Assembly (NCBI RefSeq): GCF_013403915.1
Contig: NZ_JABFDI010000012.1
Location: forward strand, 1 to 64,000
Source of the DNA: Winogradskyella pacifica
GTDB lineage: Bacteria > Bacteroidota > Bacteroidia > Flavobacteriales > Flavobacteriaceae
DNA: 64,000 bases
Reading direction: 5' to 3'
Both the position numbers and the translations under genes were made by a program. The notes below the pieces were generated by a model that was not told where the DNA came from, did no database searches, and was given only the letters and a program-made list of their open reading frames with translations. Below are positions 6,909 through 15,516 of the stretch, piece by piece. Every line of letters starts with the position of its first letter. The stretch's first letter is position 1.

Positions 6909-7754
6909 TCAGCTAATCTGTTTTATGTTTTCTGCAACACCAATAAGCACGACCTCTTTAAGGTAATCATCAAAATCTATTGAAAAAAAAACTCCAAATT
7001 CTTCAGAGTTTTTAAAAACGGTATCTACTAATTTCCAACCATCTTTTGGAATATAATTTCCAGTAATTTCAGTTAGATGTGCTTTCGAATACGATGTATT
7101 ATGTGTGTAATCATTTCTTATACTGTATAAGTATTTTTCCTTTTCTAAATCAGGTAAATCTCCATCGATATATTCTCCGATTACATTTCCTATTGAGGTA
7201 TAATTATTTGTTATTTTAATTTTACTAAACAAAGTTTCACGAGAATTTTCTGTGATTACTTTTCTTAGAAATTTGATAAAAGAATTTTTTACACCATAAA
7301 TTTCATTGTGTTTTACGTAAAGAGCTTTTGCAAATTGAAGCTTGTCATCTTCTTCTATTTCGGAAATTATATTTTCTCTTTCAACTTTCTTTTTTGCAGA
7401 AATTAACCAATCATTAAATGGTTGTCTATTTTCAGGTTGACCTAATTGATCAAAACAAGTAAGCAACAGATAAGTTCTTAATGGTGGGTATGAATATCTT
7501 TTAATGATTTGTCCGCTCTCATTTTTCACTTCTTCATCCAATAATTCTACTAACTGTATTCTTTCATATACCTCTAATAAAATTCTAACTTTTGATTTTT
7601 TCCAATTGTCTTTATTAGGTTTTTGTCTCAAGTTATTATCGTGCCTCTCGCAAATTGATTTAAAACCGTTTAAGTATTCTTCTTTATTTATCCAATTTGA
7701 AACATTTTCATAAAGACTATTTATTATATTTCTATAGGCTTTAAATGTGGTCAT
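6909..7754 (-). CDS. Protein of unknown function with HEPN-like Rx4H motif
   Basis: A 281-residue soluble protein, not recognised as a named family. It is rich in charged, helix-forming sequence with no signal peptide or membrane segment. Residues 205-225 (EKYLYSIRNDYTHNTSY) contain R213-N-D-Y-T-H218, which fits the Rx4H catalytic motif of HEPN ribonucleases, including the usual polar residue after Arg. HEPN proteins are common in toxin and antiphage systems, and the neighbours here are parDE and dinD. No nucleotidyltransferase (MNT) partner is present. It is bracketed by inverted repeats 6888-6903 and 7770-7785. The HEPN reading is an inference from one motif. Confidence 0.6.
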   Translation of the reverse strand: MTTFKAYRNIINSLYENVSNWINKEEYLNGFKSICERHDNNLRQKPNKDNWKKSKVRILLEVYERIQLVELLDEEVKNESGQIIKRYSYPPLRTYLLLTCFDQLGQPENRQPFNDWLISAKKKVERENIISEIEEDDKLQFAKALYVKHNEIYGVKNSFIKFLRKVITENSRETLFSKIKITNNYTSIGNVIGEYIDGDLPDLEKEKYLYSIRNDYTHNTSYSKAHLTEITGNYIPKDGWKLVDTVFKNSEEFGVFFSIDFDDYLKEVVLIGVAENIKQIS

Positions 7755-7769
7755 TTTTTTTGTTTTTTG

Positions 7770-7785
7770 GCATTATGTACAACAC
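7770..7785 (-). repeat. Inverted repeat, right copy
   Basis: GCATTATGTACAACAC, 16 bases upstream of the start of the 6909-7754 gene. Its complement matches the left copy at 6888-6903 with one difference, so the gene is tightly bracketed by a 16-base inverted repeat. Confidence 0.7.
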
Positions 7786-7814
7786 ATAAATATACGTAAG
7801 TCAAGTTATAAACA

Positions 7815-7948
7815 TCTAATTCAACTTATAAATTATATCATGCTCCTTCAAACTATTTAAAAGCTGTTGCGAAATCTTAACTTTATTTTTTCGGCTTGGC
7901 ATCTGTACTTTTATCTTTTCAGCATTATCATATACCACAAAATTTAAG
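7815..7948 (-). pseudogene. Orphan copy of the dnaE 3' end
   Basis: These 134 bases match 8851-8984 without gaps, with five differences. Read on the minus strand they encode the last 43 residues of DnaE (LNFVVYDNAEKIKVQMPSRK onward, ending IIYKLN) and the same TAG stop. All five differences are third-position and silent (Val, Val, Arg, Gln, Leu codons). The copy has no start and no upstream part of the gene, so it is a fragment left by a recombination event. It marks one side of a 1036-base unit that contains dinD. Confidence 0.92.
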
Positions 7949-7997
7949 ATTCAGTATTTTGGACAAAAACACTTAGAATGATCATGATTTAATTTTG

Positions 7998-8837
7998 TTA
8001 TTTTAATTTATCCGGATTCTTTCCTAATTTCTTAGATTCAGAAGAAACTCTTCTTTCTAGTTTCTTAATATCTTCTTCTGCAGGTAATTCTTCTGGCTTA
8101 ATTCCTCTTTCAATAAGTAATCCTCTTACTCCTTTGTTATTCTTAATATGTTCGTAAGAAATACTACTTTCTCTCTTGTATCCTTTTTCCTTTGTATTGA
8201 ACACAGTAATTTCAGTAGCAAAATCCTTAGCTTTAATGGTTATTGTTGGAAGAAAATCTGCTAATGCTCGACCTTTAGGGACTCCAAGTTTATTTTTCAT
8301 TTGTTGCGTTGTTTTACCGAACAATGCCTTATCTCCTTTACTTCTTATTAAACCGAAATTTTTATCACTTCCTGTTTTTTCATATATAAGTTCTGAGAGC
8401 TCTTTTTCCGAACTACTAAGTTTTAAACGGGCTTGTAATCTTTCCCAATCTTTTATTCTCTGTTCAATTATTTCAAACTTTCTAGTTTGAATAGCAAAAT
8501 AATTCTGAGCAAAAGAAATTTGCTCTTTTCTTGGATCTCCATTTTGTGCAATCAAGTAACACGCATATCTTGTCAACATAATATCTTCAATCTCTCTGCT
8601 ACTACCAGAACCTATTGGTACCATTTTGTTGACGTCAACAAAATGGTCTAAAATTAGATTATCAGATGCCTCACAAGAAATTTGAGCTTTAACAATAACT
8701 TTATGAAAATTCCGCCATTCTTTATATCCTAATAATTGTTGAATATCTCTTGCAAACCAAAATTCAATTCCATCTTCAGTTGTTTGAGAGTGATTTTCAA
8801 AATTATCTGTTAATGATTTTACTATTTCAGACTTCAT
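7998..8837 (-). CDS. dinD: DNA damage-inducible protein D
   Basis: A 279-residue DinD-family protein. The N-terminal BRO-N-like part reads IEFWFARDIQQLLGYKEWRNFHKVI, followed by MLTRYACYLIAQNGDPRKEQISFAQNYFA and the C-terminal DinD region (ALFGKTTQQMKNKLGVPKGRALADFLPTI). In Escherichia coli dinD is SOS-induced and its product inhibits RecA filament activity in vitro. Here it starts only 14 bases after the dnaE stop on the same strand, so it is likely co-transcribed with dnaE; no SOS box was recognised in that short gap. It lies between two copies of the dnaE 3' end, which suggests it arrived by lateral transfer. Confidence 0.92.
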   Translation of the reverse strand: MKSEIVKSLTDNFENHSQTTEDGIEFWFARDIQQLLGYKEWRNFHKVIVKAQISCEASDNLILDHFVDVNKMVPIGSGSSREIEDIMLTRYACYLIAQNGDPRKEQISFAQNYFAIQTRKFEIIEQRIKDWERLQARLKLSSSEKELSELIYEKTGSDKNFGLIRSKGDKALFGKTTQQMKNKLGVPKGRALADFLPTITIKAKDFATEITVFNTKEKGYKRESSISYEHIKNNKGVRGLLIERGIKPEELPAEEDIKKLERRVSSESKKLGKNPDKLK

Positions 8838-8850
8838 ATTAACGTCTTTT

Positions 8851-8984
8851 TCTAATTCAACTTATAAATTATATCATGCTCCTTCAAACTATTTAAGAGT
8901 TGTTGCGAAATCTTAACTTTATTTTTACGGCTTGGCATCTGCACTTTTATCTTTTCAGCATTATCATAGACCACAAAATTTAAG
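8851..8984 (-). repeat. dnaE 3'-end direct repeat, functional copy
   Basis: The terminal 134 bases of the intact dnaE gene, repeated in the same orientation at 7815-7948 with 96 percent identity. The two copies bracket dinD. Confidence 0.92.
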
Positions 8985-11900
8985 GTTTGAGTGCCTTCAT
9001 GGAATTTTATTAAGTCATACAACACAGAAACTGTTTCCCTTTCTAAATCCTTAATATTTAATTGAATCGATAACTTTTTAGCATAGGTATCCATCACATC
9101 ATGCAACAACTGGAAACTATTAAACTGAATCCTTGGATCCCCTTTTTTACCTGTGTCTCTATTTACCCAACCTTCTCGGACAAATGCTCTGACATACACA
9201 AAAGAGTTAATCACAAAAAAGTGTCTAAACTTTAGATAATCTTCTCCAAAAATTCGAAACTCAAAACTATCGGTATAATCTTCAATGGTAAAAATAGCCC
9301 AACCTTTTCCTTGTTTACTCACACGATGTTGCACATCGGTGACAACACCTCCAAAAGTAACTTCTTTGTTTACAATGGTTTCCAAATCATTAAAATGCGC
9401 CACCACTCCGTTGCAGAAGGTTTTCATTTCAATATTAAAATCATCTAATGGATGACCAGAAATATAAATCCCAACCACTTCACGTTCTCGCGATAATTTC
9501 TCCATCGTTCCCCAATCTTCACATGGAGGTACAATAGGTTCTGCAATCTGAACATCACTTGCCGCACCAAATAAACTGACTTGCGCCGAGTTCTCATTTT
9601 CCTGATGTTTGGCTCCATACTTAACTGCTTTTTCTAAAAAGCTAATACCATCACCTTCATCTGCAAAGTATTGCGCTCGGTGTGTATCTGCCCAACAATC
9701 AAAACCACCTGCATTCGCTAACCCTTCAAAAGCTCTTTTATTGGCAGCACGCAAATCAATACGTTTGGCAAAATCGAAGATAGATTTATAGTGTCCATCT
9801 TCTTTTCTGTTGTCTACAATCGTTTGAACAGCTCCATGACCAACACCTTTTATCGCTCCCATTCCGAAACGAACGGCATTATCTTTATTTACTGAAAACT
9901 TGTAAAAACTTTCATTAACATCGGGTCCTAAAACCGGTAAGCGCATCCGTTTACATTCTTCCATAAAGAAGGTTACGGATTTAATATCATTCATATTATT
10001 GGATAATACCGCAGCCATATATTCTGCTGGGTAATGCGCTTTTAAATAGGCCGTTTGGTAAGCAATCCATGCATAACATGTGGAGTGCGACTTGTTAAAG
10101 GCGTAACTCGCAAAGGCTTCCCAATCCTTCCATATTTTTTCTAACTTTTTAGCATCTAAACCTTTTGCACTTGCTTGTTCAATGAATTTTGGTTTCATCT
10201 TATCCAAAACAGCAATCTGCTTCTTACCCATTGCTTTTCTCAAGACATCGGCTTCACCTTTGGTAAAGTCAGCCAATTTTTGAGACAGTAGCATTACTTG
10301 CTCTTGGTAAACCGTAATTCCGTAAGTTTCCTTAAGGTATTCTTCCATTTCTGGTAAATCGTACACAATCTCTTCATCACCATGTTTACGCGCAATGAAA
10401 CTTGGAATATATTCCATCGGACCAGGACGATACAAGGCGTTCATGGCAATTAAATCATCAAAAACCGTAGGTTTAAGATTCTTCATGTGTTTTTGCATTC
10501 CAGGCGATTCATACTGAAACACACCAACCGTTTCTCCACGCTGGAATAACTCGTACGTTGGCACATCATCTAACGGAAAATTCTCTGGATCGAGTAAAAT
10601 ATCGTGCTTGGCTTTTACAAGTTTAACCGTATCCTTAATTAAGGTTAACGTTTTTAATCCCAAGAAATCCATCTTTAACAGCCCTGCATCTTCTACAACA
10701 GAGTTATCAAATTGGGTAACATATAAATCGGAATCCTTAGCCAGCGCAACAGGCACATAATTGGTAATATCTCCCGGTGTAATGATTACACCACAAGCGT
10801 GAATCCCTGTATTACGAACCGAACCTTCTAAAATCCGTGCTTGGTTGATGGTTTCGGCTTGTAAATCATCACCATCAGAAATATTGAGTAATTCATTAAT
10901 TTTCTCTAAATCTTCAGCTCTAAATTTACTTGCTAATTCTTTTTCCGAAAGTCCAAAAATCTTGCCTAGTTTAGACATCAGCGGAATTAATTTCGCAATA
11001 TGATCGGCTTCATTAAGTGGTAAATCTAAAACTCTGGCGGTATCTCTAATTGAAGATTTTGCAGCCATGGTTCCGTAAGTAATAATCTGCGCTACTTGGT
11101 TAGAACCATATTTATCAATTACATATTGCATCACACGACCTCGACCTTCATCATCAAAATCGATATCAATATCGGGCATACTTACACGATCTGGATTTAA
11201 GAAACGCTCAAAAAGTAAATCGTACTTTATCGGATCAATATTGGTAATCCATAAACAATAGGCAACCACCGAACCTGCTGCAGATCCACGCCCAGGACCA
11301 ACGGAAACATCCATTTTTCGGGCTTCGCGAATAAAATCTTCTACAATTAGGAAGTAACCTGGATAACCCGTTTTTTCAATAACGCTCAACTCAAAATCGA
11401 GACGCTCTTCAATAGCTGGTGTAATCTCACCATAACGTATTTTGGCACCTTTGTAGGTTAAATGTCTTAGAAATGCATTTTCTCCACGTTTACCGCTATC
11501 GGCTATATCTTCTTCAAATTTAAATTCTTCAGGAATATCAAACGCAGGCAATAATACAGCTCGCGCTAATTCGTAAGGCTCAATCTTATCGACTACTTCT
11601 TGAATATTTACAATTGCTTCTGGCACATCCTTAAAGAGTGCTTTCATTTCTGCTGAAGACTTAAAGTAATATTCCTGATTTGGTAAACCATAACGATAAC
11701 CACGACCACGACCAATTGGCGTCGCTTGTTTTTCACCATCTTTTACACACAATAAAATATCGTGCGCATTGGCATTTTCTTGATCGACATAATAAGTATT
11801 ATTGGTGGCGACCAATTTAACATCATGCTTTTTTGCCAATTGAATTAATACCGGATTCACCCGATTTTCATCCTCTTGGTTATGACGCATTATTTCAATA

Positions 11901-13231
11901 TATAAATCATCTTGAAACGTTTCTTTCCACCATAATAAGGCTTCTTCCGCTTGATTTTCACCAACGTTTAAAACCTTACTTGGTACTTCACCATACAGGT
12001 TTCCGGTTAAGCAGATTAAATCTTCTTTGTACTGTTCAATCAATTTTTTATCAACTCTTGGTACATAATAAAAACCATCCGTAAAGGCCGCAGATGATAA
12101 TTTTGCTAAATTGTGATAGCCTTTTTTATTCTTGGCCATTAACACAATTTGATACCCATTATCTTTTCTGGTTTTATCTGCGTGATTTTCGCACACAAAA
12201 AACTCACAACCGATAATTGGTTTCATGATTTTACCTTTCTTTTCTAATCCAGCTTCTTCTGCTTGTTTGTGTTGTGCTTTTACGCCTTTATTATGATTAG
12301 AAACTGCAGTCACAAAGTGAAATGCTCCCATCATATTTCCGTGATCCGTCATCGCGACGGCCGGCATATTTTCTCTGGCAGCTGCAGCCACTAAATCTTT
12401 AACGCTAATCGTCGATTGAAGAATGGAATACTGTGAATGGTTATGTAAGTGTGCAAAATCAACATCTTTAATTTGCGATGCCGCTTCTTTATCGATGGTT
12501 ATAGGTACCGCTTGTTCCTTTTGAAGGCGCGCATTAATCTTAGCACTTTCTTTTTTTAGATTAATGTGTTTTAAACCGATAAGCTGAACTTCCGCAGGGT
12601 TTTCTTGAGTGAAATTCTCAAAATATTCTGGCTCTACATCTAACTGCTCTTTGGTGTATTGTTTACGTCTTATTAATTCTAAAAAACAACGTGTCGTTGC
12701 TTCCACATCGGCTGTAGCATTATGAGCTTCAGAAAATGGTTTATTAAATAAGTACTCATGTAATTCCGTTAAAGTTGGCAATTTAAACTTCCCGTAACGT
12801 CCACCTGGCAACTGACACAAACTTGCTGTATGTTCGGTACAGGTATCTAAAACTGGTAATTCTTGAAGTGGATTCGTAACGTTTTCACGTACAAATTCCG
12901 CTCCCATAATATTTAAATCGAACTTTACATTCTGACCAACAACGAATTTCGTTTTAGCCAAAGCCGCATTAAATTTCTCTAAAACTTCAGAAAGTGGCAC
13001 ACCTTGTTCTTGCGCTAATCCTGTTGAAATACCATGAATTTTTTCAGCATCATACGGAATATTAAAGCCTTCTGGTTTTACCAAATAGTCTTCGTGTTCA
13101 ATACAATTTCCCATACCATCATGCAATTGCCAAGCAATCTGAATACATCTTGGCCAATTATCAGTATCGGTAATTGGTGCATCCCAGCGTTTTGGTAATC
13201 CTGTGGTTTCGGTATCGAATATTAAGTACAT
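8852..13231 (-). CDS. dnaE: DNA polymerase III alpha subunit with N-terminal proofreading domain
   Basis: A 1459-residue replicative polymerase. Residues 1-190 form a DnaQ-like 3'-5' exonuclease: FDTET with Asp6/Glu8, GQNVKFD with Asp105, and HNATAD with His170/Asp175. The PHP domain begins near 258 (HLHNHSQYS, His261/263/265). The polymerase core has GPGRGSAAGS at 646-655 and PDIDIDF at 686-692 with the catalytic Asp residues, followed by the HhH and OB-fold regions (KEVTFGGVVTDVQHR). Fusion of exonuclease and DnaE is typical of this phylum, where it replaces or supplements a separate epsilon subunit. The last 44 codons are duplicated at 7816-7947 and dinD follows 14 bases downstream. Confidence 0.96.
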   Translation of the reverse strand: MYLIFDTETTGLPKRWDAPITDTDNWPRCIQIAWQLHDGMGNCIEHEDYLVKPEGFNIPYDAEKIHGISTGLAQEQGVPLSEVLEKFNAALAKTKFVVGQNVKFDLNIMGAEFVRENVTNPLQELPVLDTCTEHTASLCQLPGGRYGKFKLPTLTELHEYLFNKPFSEAHNATADVEATTRCFLELIRRKQYTKEQLDVEPEYFENFTQENPAEVQLIGLKHINLKKESAKINARLQKEQAVPITIDKEAASQIKDVDFAHLHNHSQYSILQSTISVKDLVAAAARENMPAVAMTDHGNMMGAFHFVTAVSNHNKGVKAQHKQAEEAGLEKKGKIMKPIIGCEFFVCENHADKTRKDNGYQIVLMAKNKKGYHNLAKLSSAAFTDGFYYVPRVDKKLIEQYKEDLICLTGNLYGEVPSKVLNVGENQAEEALLWWKETFQDDLYIEIMRHNQEDENRVNPVLIQLAKKHDVKLVATNNTYYVDQENANAHDILLCVKDGEKQATPIGRGRGYRYGLPNQEYYFKSSAEMKALFKDVPEAIVNIQEVVDKIEPYELARAVLLPAFDIPEEFKFEEDIADSGKRGENAFLRHLTYKGAKIRYGEITPAIEERLDFELSVIEKTGYPGYFLIVEDFIREARKMDVSVGPGRGSAAGSVVAYCLWITNIDPIKYDLLFERFLNPDRVSMPDIDIDFDDEGRGRVMQYVIDKYGSNQVAQIITYGTMAAKSSIRDTARVLDLPLNEADHIAKLIPLMSKLGKIFGLSEKELASKFRAEDLEKINELLNISDGDDLQAETINQARILEGSVRNTGIHACGVIITPGDITNYVPVALAKDSDLYVTQFDNSVVEDAGLLKMDFLGLKTLTLIKDTVKLVKAKHDILLDPENFPLDDVPTYELFQRGETVGVFQYESPGMQKHMKNLKPTVFDDLIAMNALYRPGPMEYIPSFIARKHGDEEIVYDLPEMEEYLKETYGITVYQEQVMLLSQKLADFTKGEADVLRKAMGKKQIAVLDKMKPKFIEQASAKGLDAKKLEKIWKDWEAFASYAFNKSHSTCYAWIAYQTAYLKAHYPAEYMAAVLSNNMNDIKSVTFFMEECKRMRLPVLGPDVNESFYKFSVNKDNAVRFGMGAIKGVGHGAVQTIVDNRKEDGHYKSIFDFAKRIDLRAANKRAFEGLANAGGFDCWADTHRAQYFADEGDGISFLEKAVKYGAKHQENENSAQVSLFGAASDVQIAEPIVPPCEDWGTMEKLSREREVVGIYISGHPLDDFNIEMKTFCNGVVAHFNDLETIVNKEVTFGGVVTDVQHRVSKQGKGWAIFTIEDYTDSFEFRIFGEDYLKFRHFFVINSFVYVRAFVREGWVNRDTGKKGDPRIQFNSFQLLHDVMDTYAKKLSIQLNIKDLERETVSVLYDLIKFHEGTQTLNFVVYDNAEKIKVQMPSRKNKVKISQQLLNSLKEHDIIYKLN

Positions 13232-13401
13232 GCGTTGTTCTGTCGTTTATTATTAAATGGTGTGTTTTTACTGCAAGGACATCAAAGCGTAAAACACTTA
13301 TAATCAGTAAAAACTACAATTTTAGTCTTCAAAAAGTTAGCTTATAAAATTACATAGAATTTGAACTTTTCTAAAGTGAAATTACAAAGAGTTTTGAACA
13401 T

Positions 13402-13428
13402 AAAAAAAGCCAGCTTTAAAAGCTGACT
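13402..13428 (-). terminator. Terminator of the DUF2383 gene
   Basis: AGCCAGCTT (13408-13416) pairs with AAGCTGACT (13420-13428) with one mismatch, followed on the minus strand by seven T. It separates the DUF2383 gene from dnaE. Confidence 0.75.
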
Positions 13429-13449
13429 TCAATCTTTATTTTAAATTAA

Positions 13450-13899
13450 TTACGATATTAACTCCTCTTGTACTTTCTCTGAATTAATTGCGGCTTGGAT
13501 AGCATTTTTATGCTTTAACAACAAGGCGTCAATACTTGGCGGCAAATTACGTTCCTTAATTAAATCGTTATAAACCTCTAAACTCGCTTCTTCCCCTTTA
13601 ATAGCCTCTTCTAAAATAGTCTCTTCGTTATTAGAACTAAATGCAGACTTTAAACTCATCCAATTTCTGTGCATTGCACCTTTAAAACTGCCTGAATCTT
13701 CTGGAATCTCACCATACTGCAATATCTCAGTTCTTAATTCCTTTGCAAATTCACTGCGTTCTGAGGCTCTACGTTTAAAAAACATTTCTAATCGTTTACT
13801 ATCCACATTGTCAATAGCATTTAAATAGCCTTTTTCGGCGTCGTAATTCTTAATCAATAATTCGTTTAATTTATTTGAAATTTCTTCTGTATACTTCAT
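13450..13899 (-). CDS. DUF2383 (PA2169-type) four-helix-bundle protein
   Basis: A 149-residue all-helical cytosolic protein. The pattern LNELLIKNYDAEKGYLNAI at the start and EEASLEVYNDLIKERNLPPSI near the end match the ferritin-like DUF2383/PA2169 family, which is often linked to stress conditions; the biochemical role is not known. It has its own terminator and is separated from dnaE by about 200 bases, so it is probably transcribed alone. Confidence 0.8.
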   Translation of the reverse strand: MKYTEEISNKLNELLIKNYDAEKGYLNAIDNVDSKRLEMFFKRRASERSEFAKELRTEILQYGEIPEDSGSFKGAMHRNWMSLKSAFSSNNEETILEEAIKGEEASLEVYNDLIKERNLPPSIDALLLKHKNAIQAAINSEKVQEELIS

Positions 13900-14034
13900 T
13901 ATATCTTGTTCATTTAAGATTTCAATAAGTTCTTTTAGGTTGCGTATTGTTTCACAACCATAATTAATATAACAGAAATGATAGGGAACACTGCAAAATT
14001 TAACCTCTTTAACAAAGACTTATAAGTCTTTAAC

Positions 14035-14065
14035 AAAAAAAGCGTCACTCATAATGAGTAACGCT
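14035..14065 (-). terminator. Terminator of the TSP3-repeat lipoprotein gene
   Basis: AGCGTCACTC (14041-14050) pairs with GAGTAACGCT (14056-14065) with one mismatch, followed on the minus strand by about six T. Confidence 0.8.
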
Positions 14066-14090
14066 TTAATAGTCTTATATATCGTTTAAT

Positions 14091-15302
14091 TTATGCTTGT
14101 AAATAATCTGGCACTCCATCACCATCGGTATCAACAGCATCATCAGGATTACCATCACCATTTGGATCTGCATTTTCATTTATAGTTAATATTGTATCTC
14201 CGTCATCATCATTATCTAAATAATCCACATCACCATCACCATCAGTATCAATAGGATTTCCGTCTGCATCTTTAGCTTCATATTGCGTTAATATGCCATC
14301 TCCATCATCGTCATTATCTAAATAATTTGGAATTCCATCATTATCCGTGTCATCATCCTCAAGATCACCATTACTATTAAAATCTTCATACGCATCAGGC
14401 ACACCATCTCCGTCGGCATCACCACAATCTAAATTATCTATTTGCAATTGAATACTACCATCAGCATCACCACAAATTTCTATTTGCTCTTGTAAGTAAA
14501 GGATAAACTGTGCACACTTTTCATTATAATTACCAATAGTTGCCGTTGTATATTGTGAATTAGCTTCTACAACATTTGCAGTAGCAATTTCGCAAGATAT
14601 TTGGCAGTCAGCTAAACTATCTATTATATCTTGTAAAGCGCCATCGGTATCACCACAATAGACACGTTGATTTATTAAAGCTTCAGAATAAGCACTACAT
14701 GCCGCTAAATAAGCCGCACTATTTACAAATTCTAAATCAGAAGAAAATGTGTTTTCAAAAGCCAACAATGCAACATCAGAAACTATTTCTACATCTATAC
14801 ACGTTATAGGGTTTGTTGGAAATTCACCAGAGATCAAAGGCACTTTATAAAAAATACCATTTGTAAACCCAACGGAATTTAATCCAGAGGCATCAAAAGC
14901 TAAAAATCGATAAGTTCCTGTAAAAGTTCTGTTTACCACATCTATTTCCTCAATGATAATCTCACCAAGTTCAGGGTAGATTGAAACACTCTCATCTGGT
15001 TTATTGGTCGTAGAATAGGTTGCACCAAAACCATCACTATATTGTGCTTCAACAATATCTATATCACCCACAACAAAGGCTGATTCAATTACAGAAGGAA
15101 CAATCAGTTTTACAGTTTCAGAGTTGTTAATTCCTGTAATGGTTAAAAACCCAAATGCGTCAATACTAGCTGAGAAAGCCTTAGCTCTCCACAGTTCATT
15201 TTCACGATCACCTTGAAAAGCAGGCGTATTAAACTGTACTTCGTCACCACAACTGAATGCTGTTAAAAAAATAAGAGATAAGAGGATTAGTTTTTTCTTC
15301 AT
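14091..15302 (-). CDS. Lipoprotein with C-terminal calcium-binding (TSP3-type) repeats
   Basis: A 403-residue lipoprotein: signal segment with lipobox AFSC (Cys18). Residues about 20-170 form a beta-rich domain resembling the small DUF6252-type lipoprotein domains of this group (weak assignment). The middle, about 170-290, contains two Cys-rich helical segments with a repeated CGDADG/CGDTDG pattern. The C-terminal 110 residues are Asp-rich repeats such as [13 protein letters not shown] and DNDDDGDGI, typical thrombospondin type-3 calcium sites that stiffen surface proteins. No sorting domain follows them. The role is likely structural or adhesive on the cell surface. Confidence 0.7.
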   Translation of the reverse strand: MKKKLILLSLIFLTAFSCGDEVQFNTPAFQGDRENELWRAKAFSASIDAFGFLTITGINNSETVKLIVPSVIESAFVVGDIDIVEAQYSDGFGATYSTTNKPDESVSIYPELGEIIIEEIDVVNRTFTGTYRFLAFDASGLNSVGFTNGIFYKVPLISGEFPTNPITCIDVEIVSDVALLAFENTFSSDLEFVNSAAYLAACSAYSEALINQRVYCGDTDGALQDIIDSLADCQISCEIATANVVEANSQYTTATIGNYNEKCAQFILYLQEQIEICGDADGSIQLQIDNLDCGDADGDGVPDAYEDFNSNGDLEDDDTDNDGIPNYLDNDDDGDGILTQYEAKDADGNPIDTDGDGDVDYLDNDDDGDTILTINENADPNGDGNPDDAVDTDGDGVPDYLQA

Positions 15303-15327
15303 TTAAAAAAGGCTTTTGTCTGTGCTC

Positions 15328-15335
15328 CAAATATA
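15328..15335 (-). promoter_or_regulatory. Putative promoter -7 box of the lipoprotein gene
   Basis: The minus strand reads TATATTTG, a full TAnnTTTG match, 25 bases upstream of the start codon at 15302. A TTTTG element lies upstream with a rather short spacer of about 15 bases. Confidence 0.55.
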
Positions 15336-15441
15336 ACGAAACAACAATGTCAAAAGTATAATAATTTTTAATAATGAGCATAACTCCACTTTTTCTTTTA
15401 GTTAAAGTACACTTAGCGCTCGTTTAAAACAAATTAAACCG

Positions 15442-15470
15442 TTGCAGATTAAAAAATTATAGTATCTTTG
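15442..15470 (+). promoter_or_regulatory. rpsP promoter
   Basis: TTG (15442-15444) and TATCTTTG (15463-15470) are separated by 18 bases, matching the Bacteroidota consensus TTG / TAnnTTTG. The start codon follows 46 bases later. Confidence 0.75.
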
Positions 15471-15516
15471 CGCCCTCATTAATAACAGAGGTCGAGAACC
15501 TCATTAATTAATTATT

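Noticed and set aside
6095-8850. Complete prophage or integrative element
   Set aside because: No integrase, transposase, phage structural or conjugation gene is present; only small accessory genes with border repeats.
14091-14460. Tandem DNA repeat or CRISPR-like array
   Set aside because: The repeated pattern is codon-level, from Asp-rich calcium-binding repeats of the encoded protein; units vary in length and there are no spacers.
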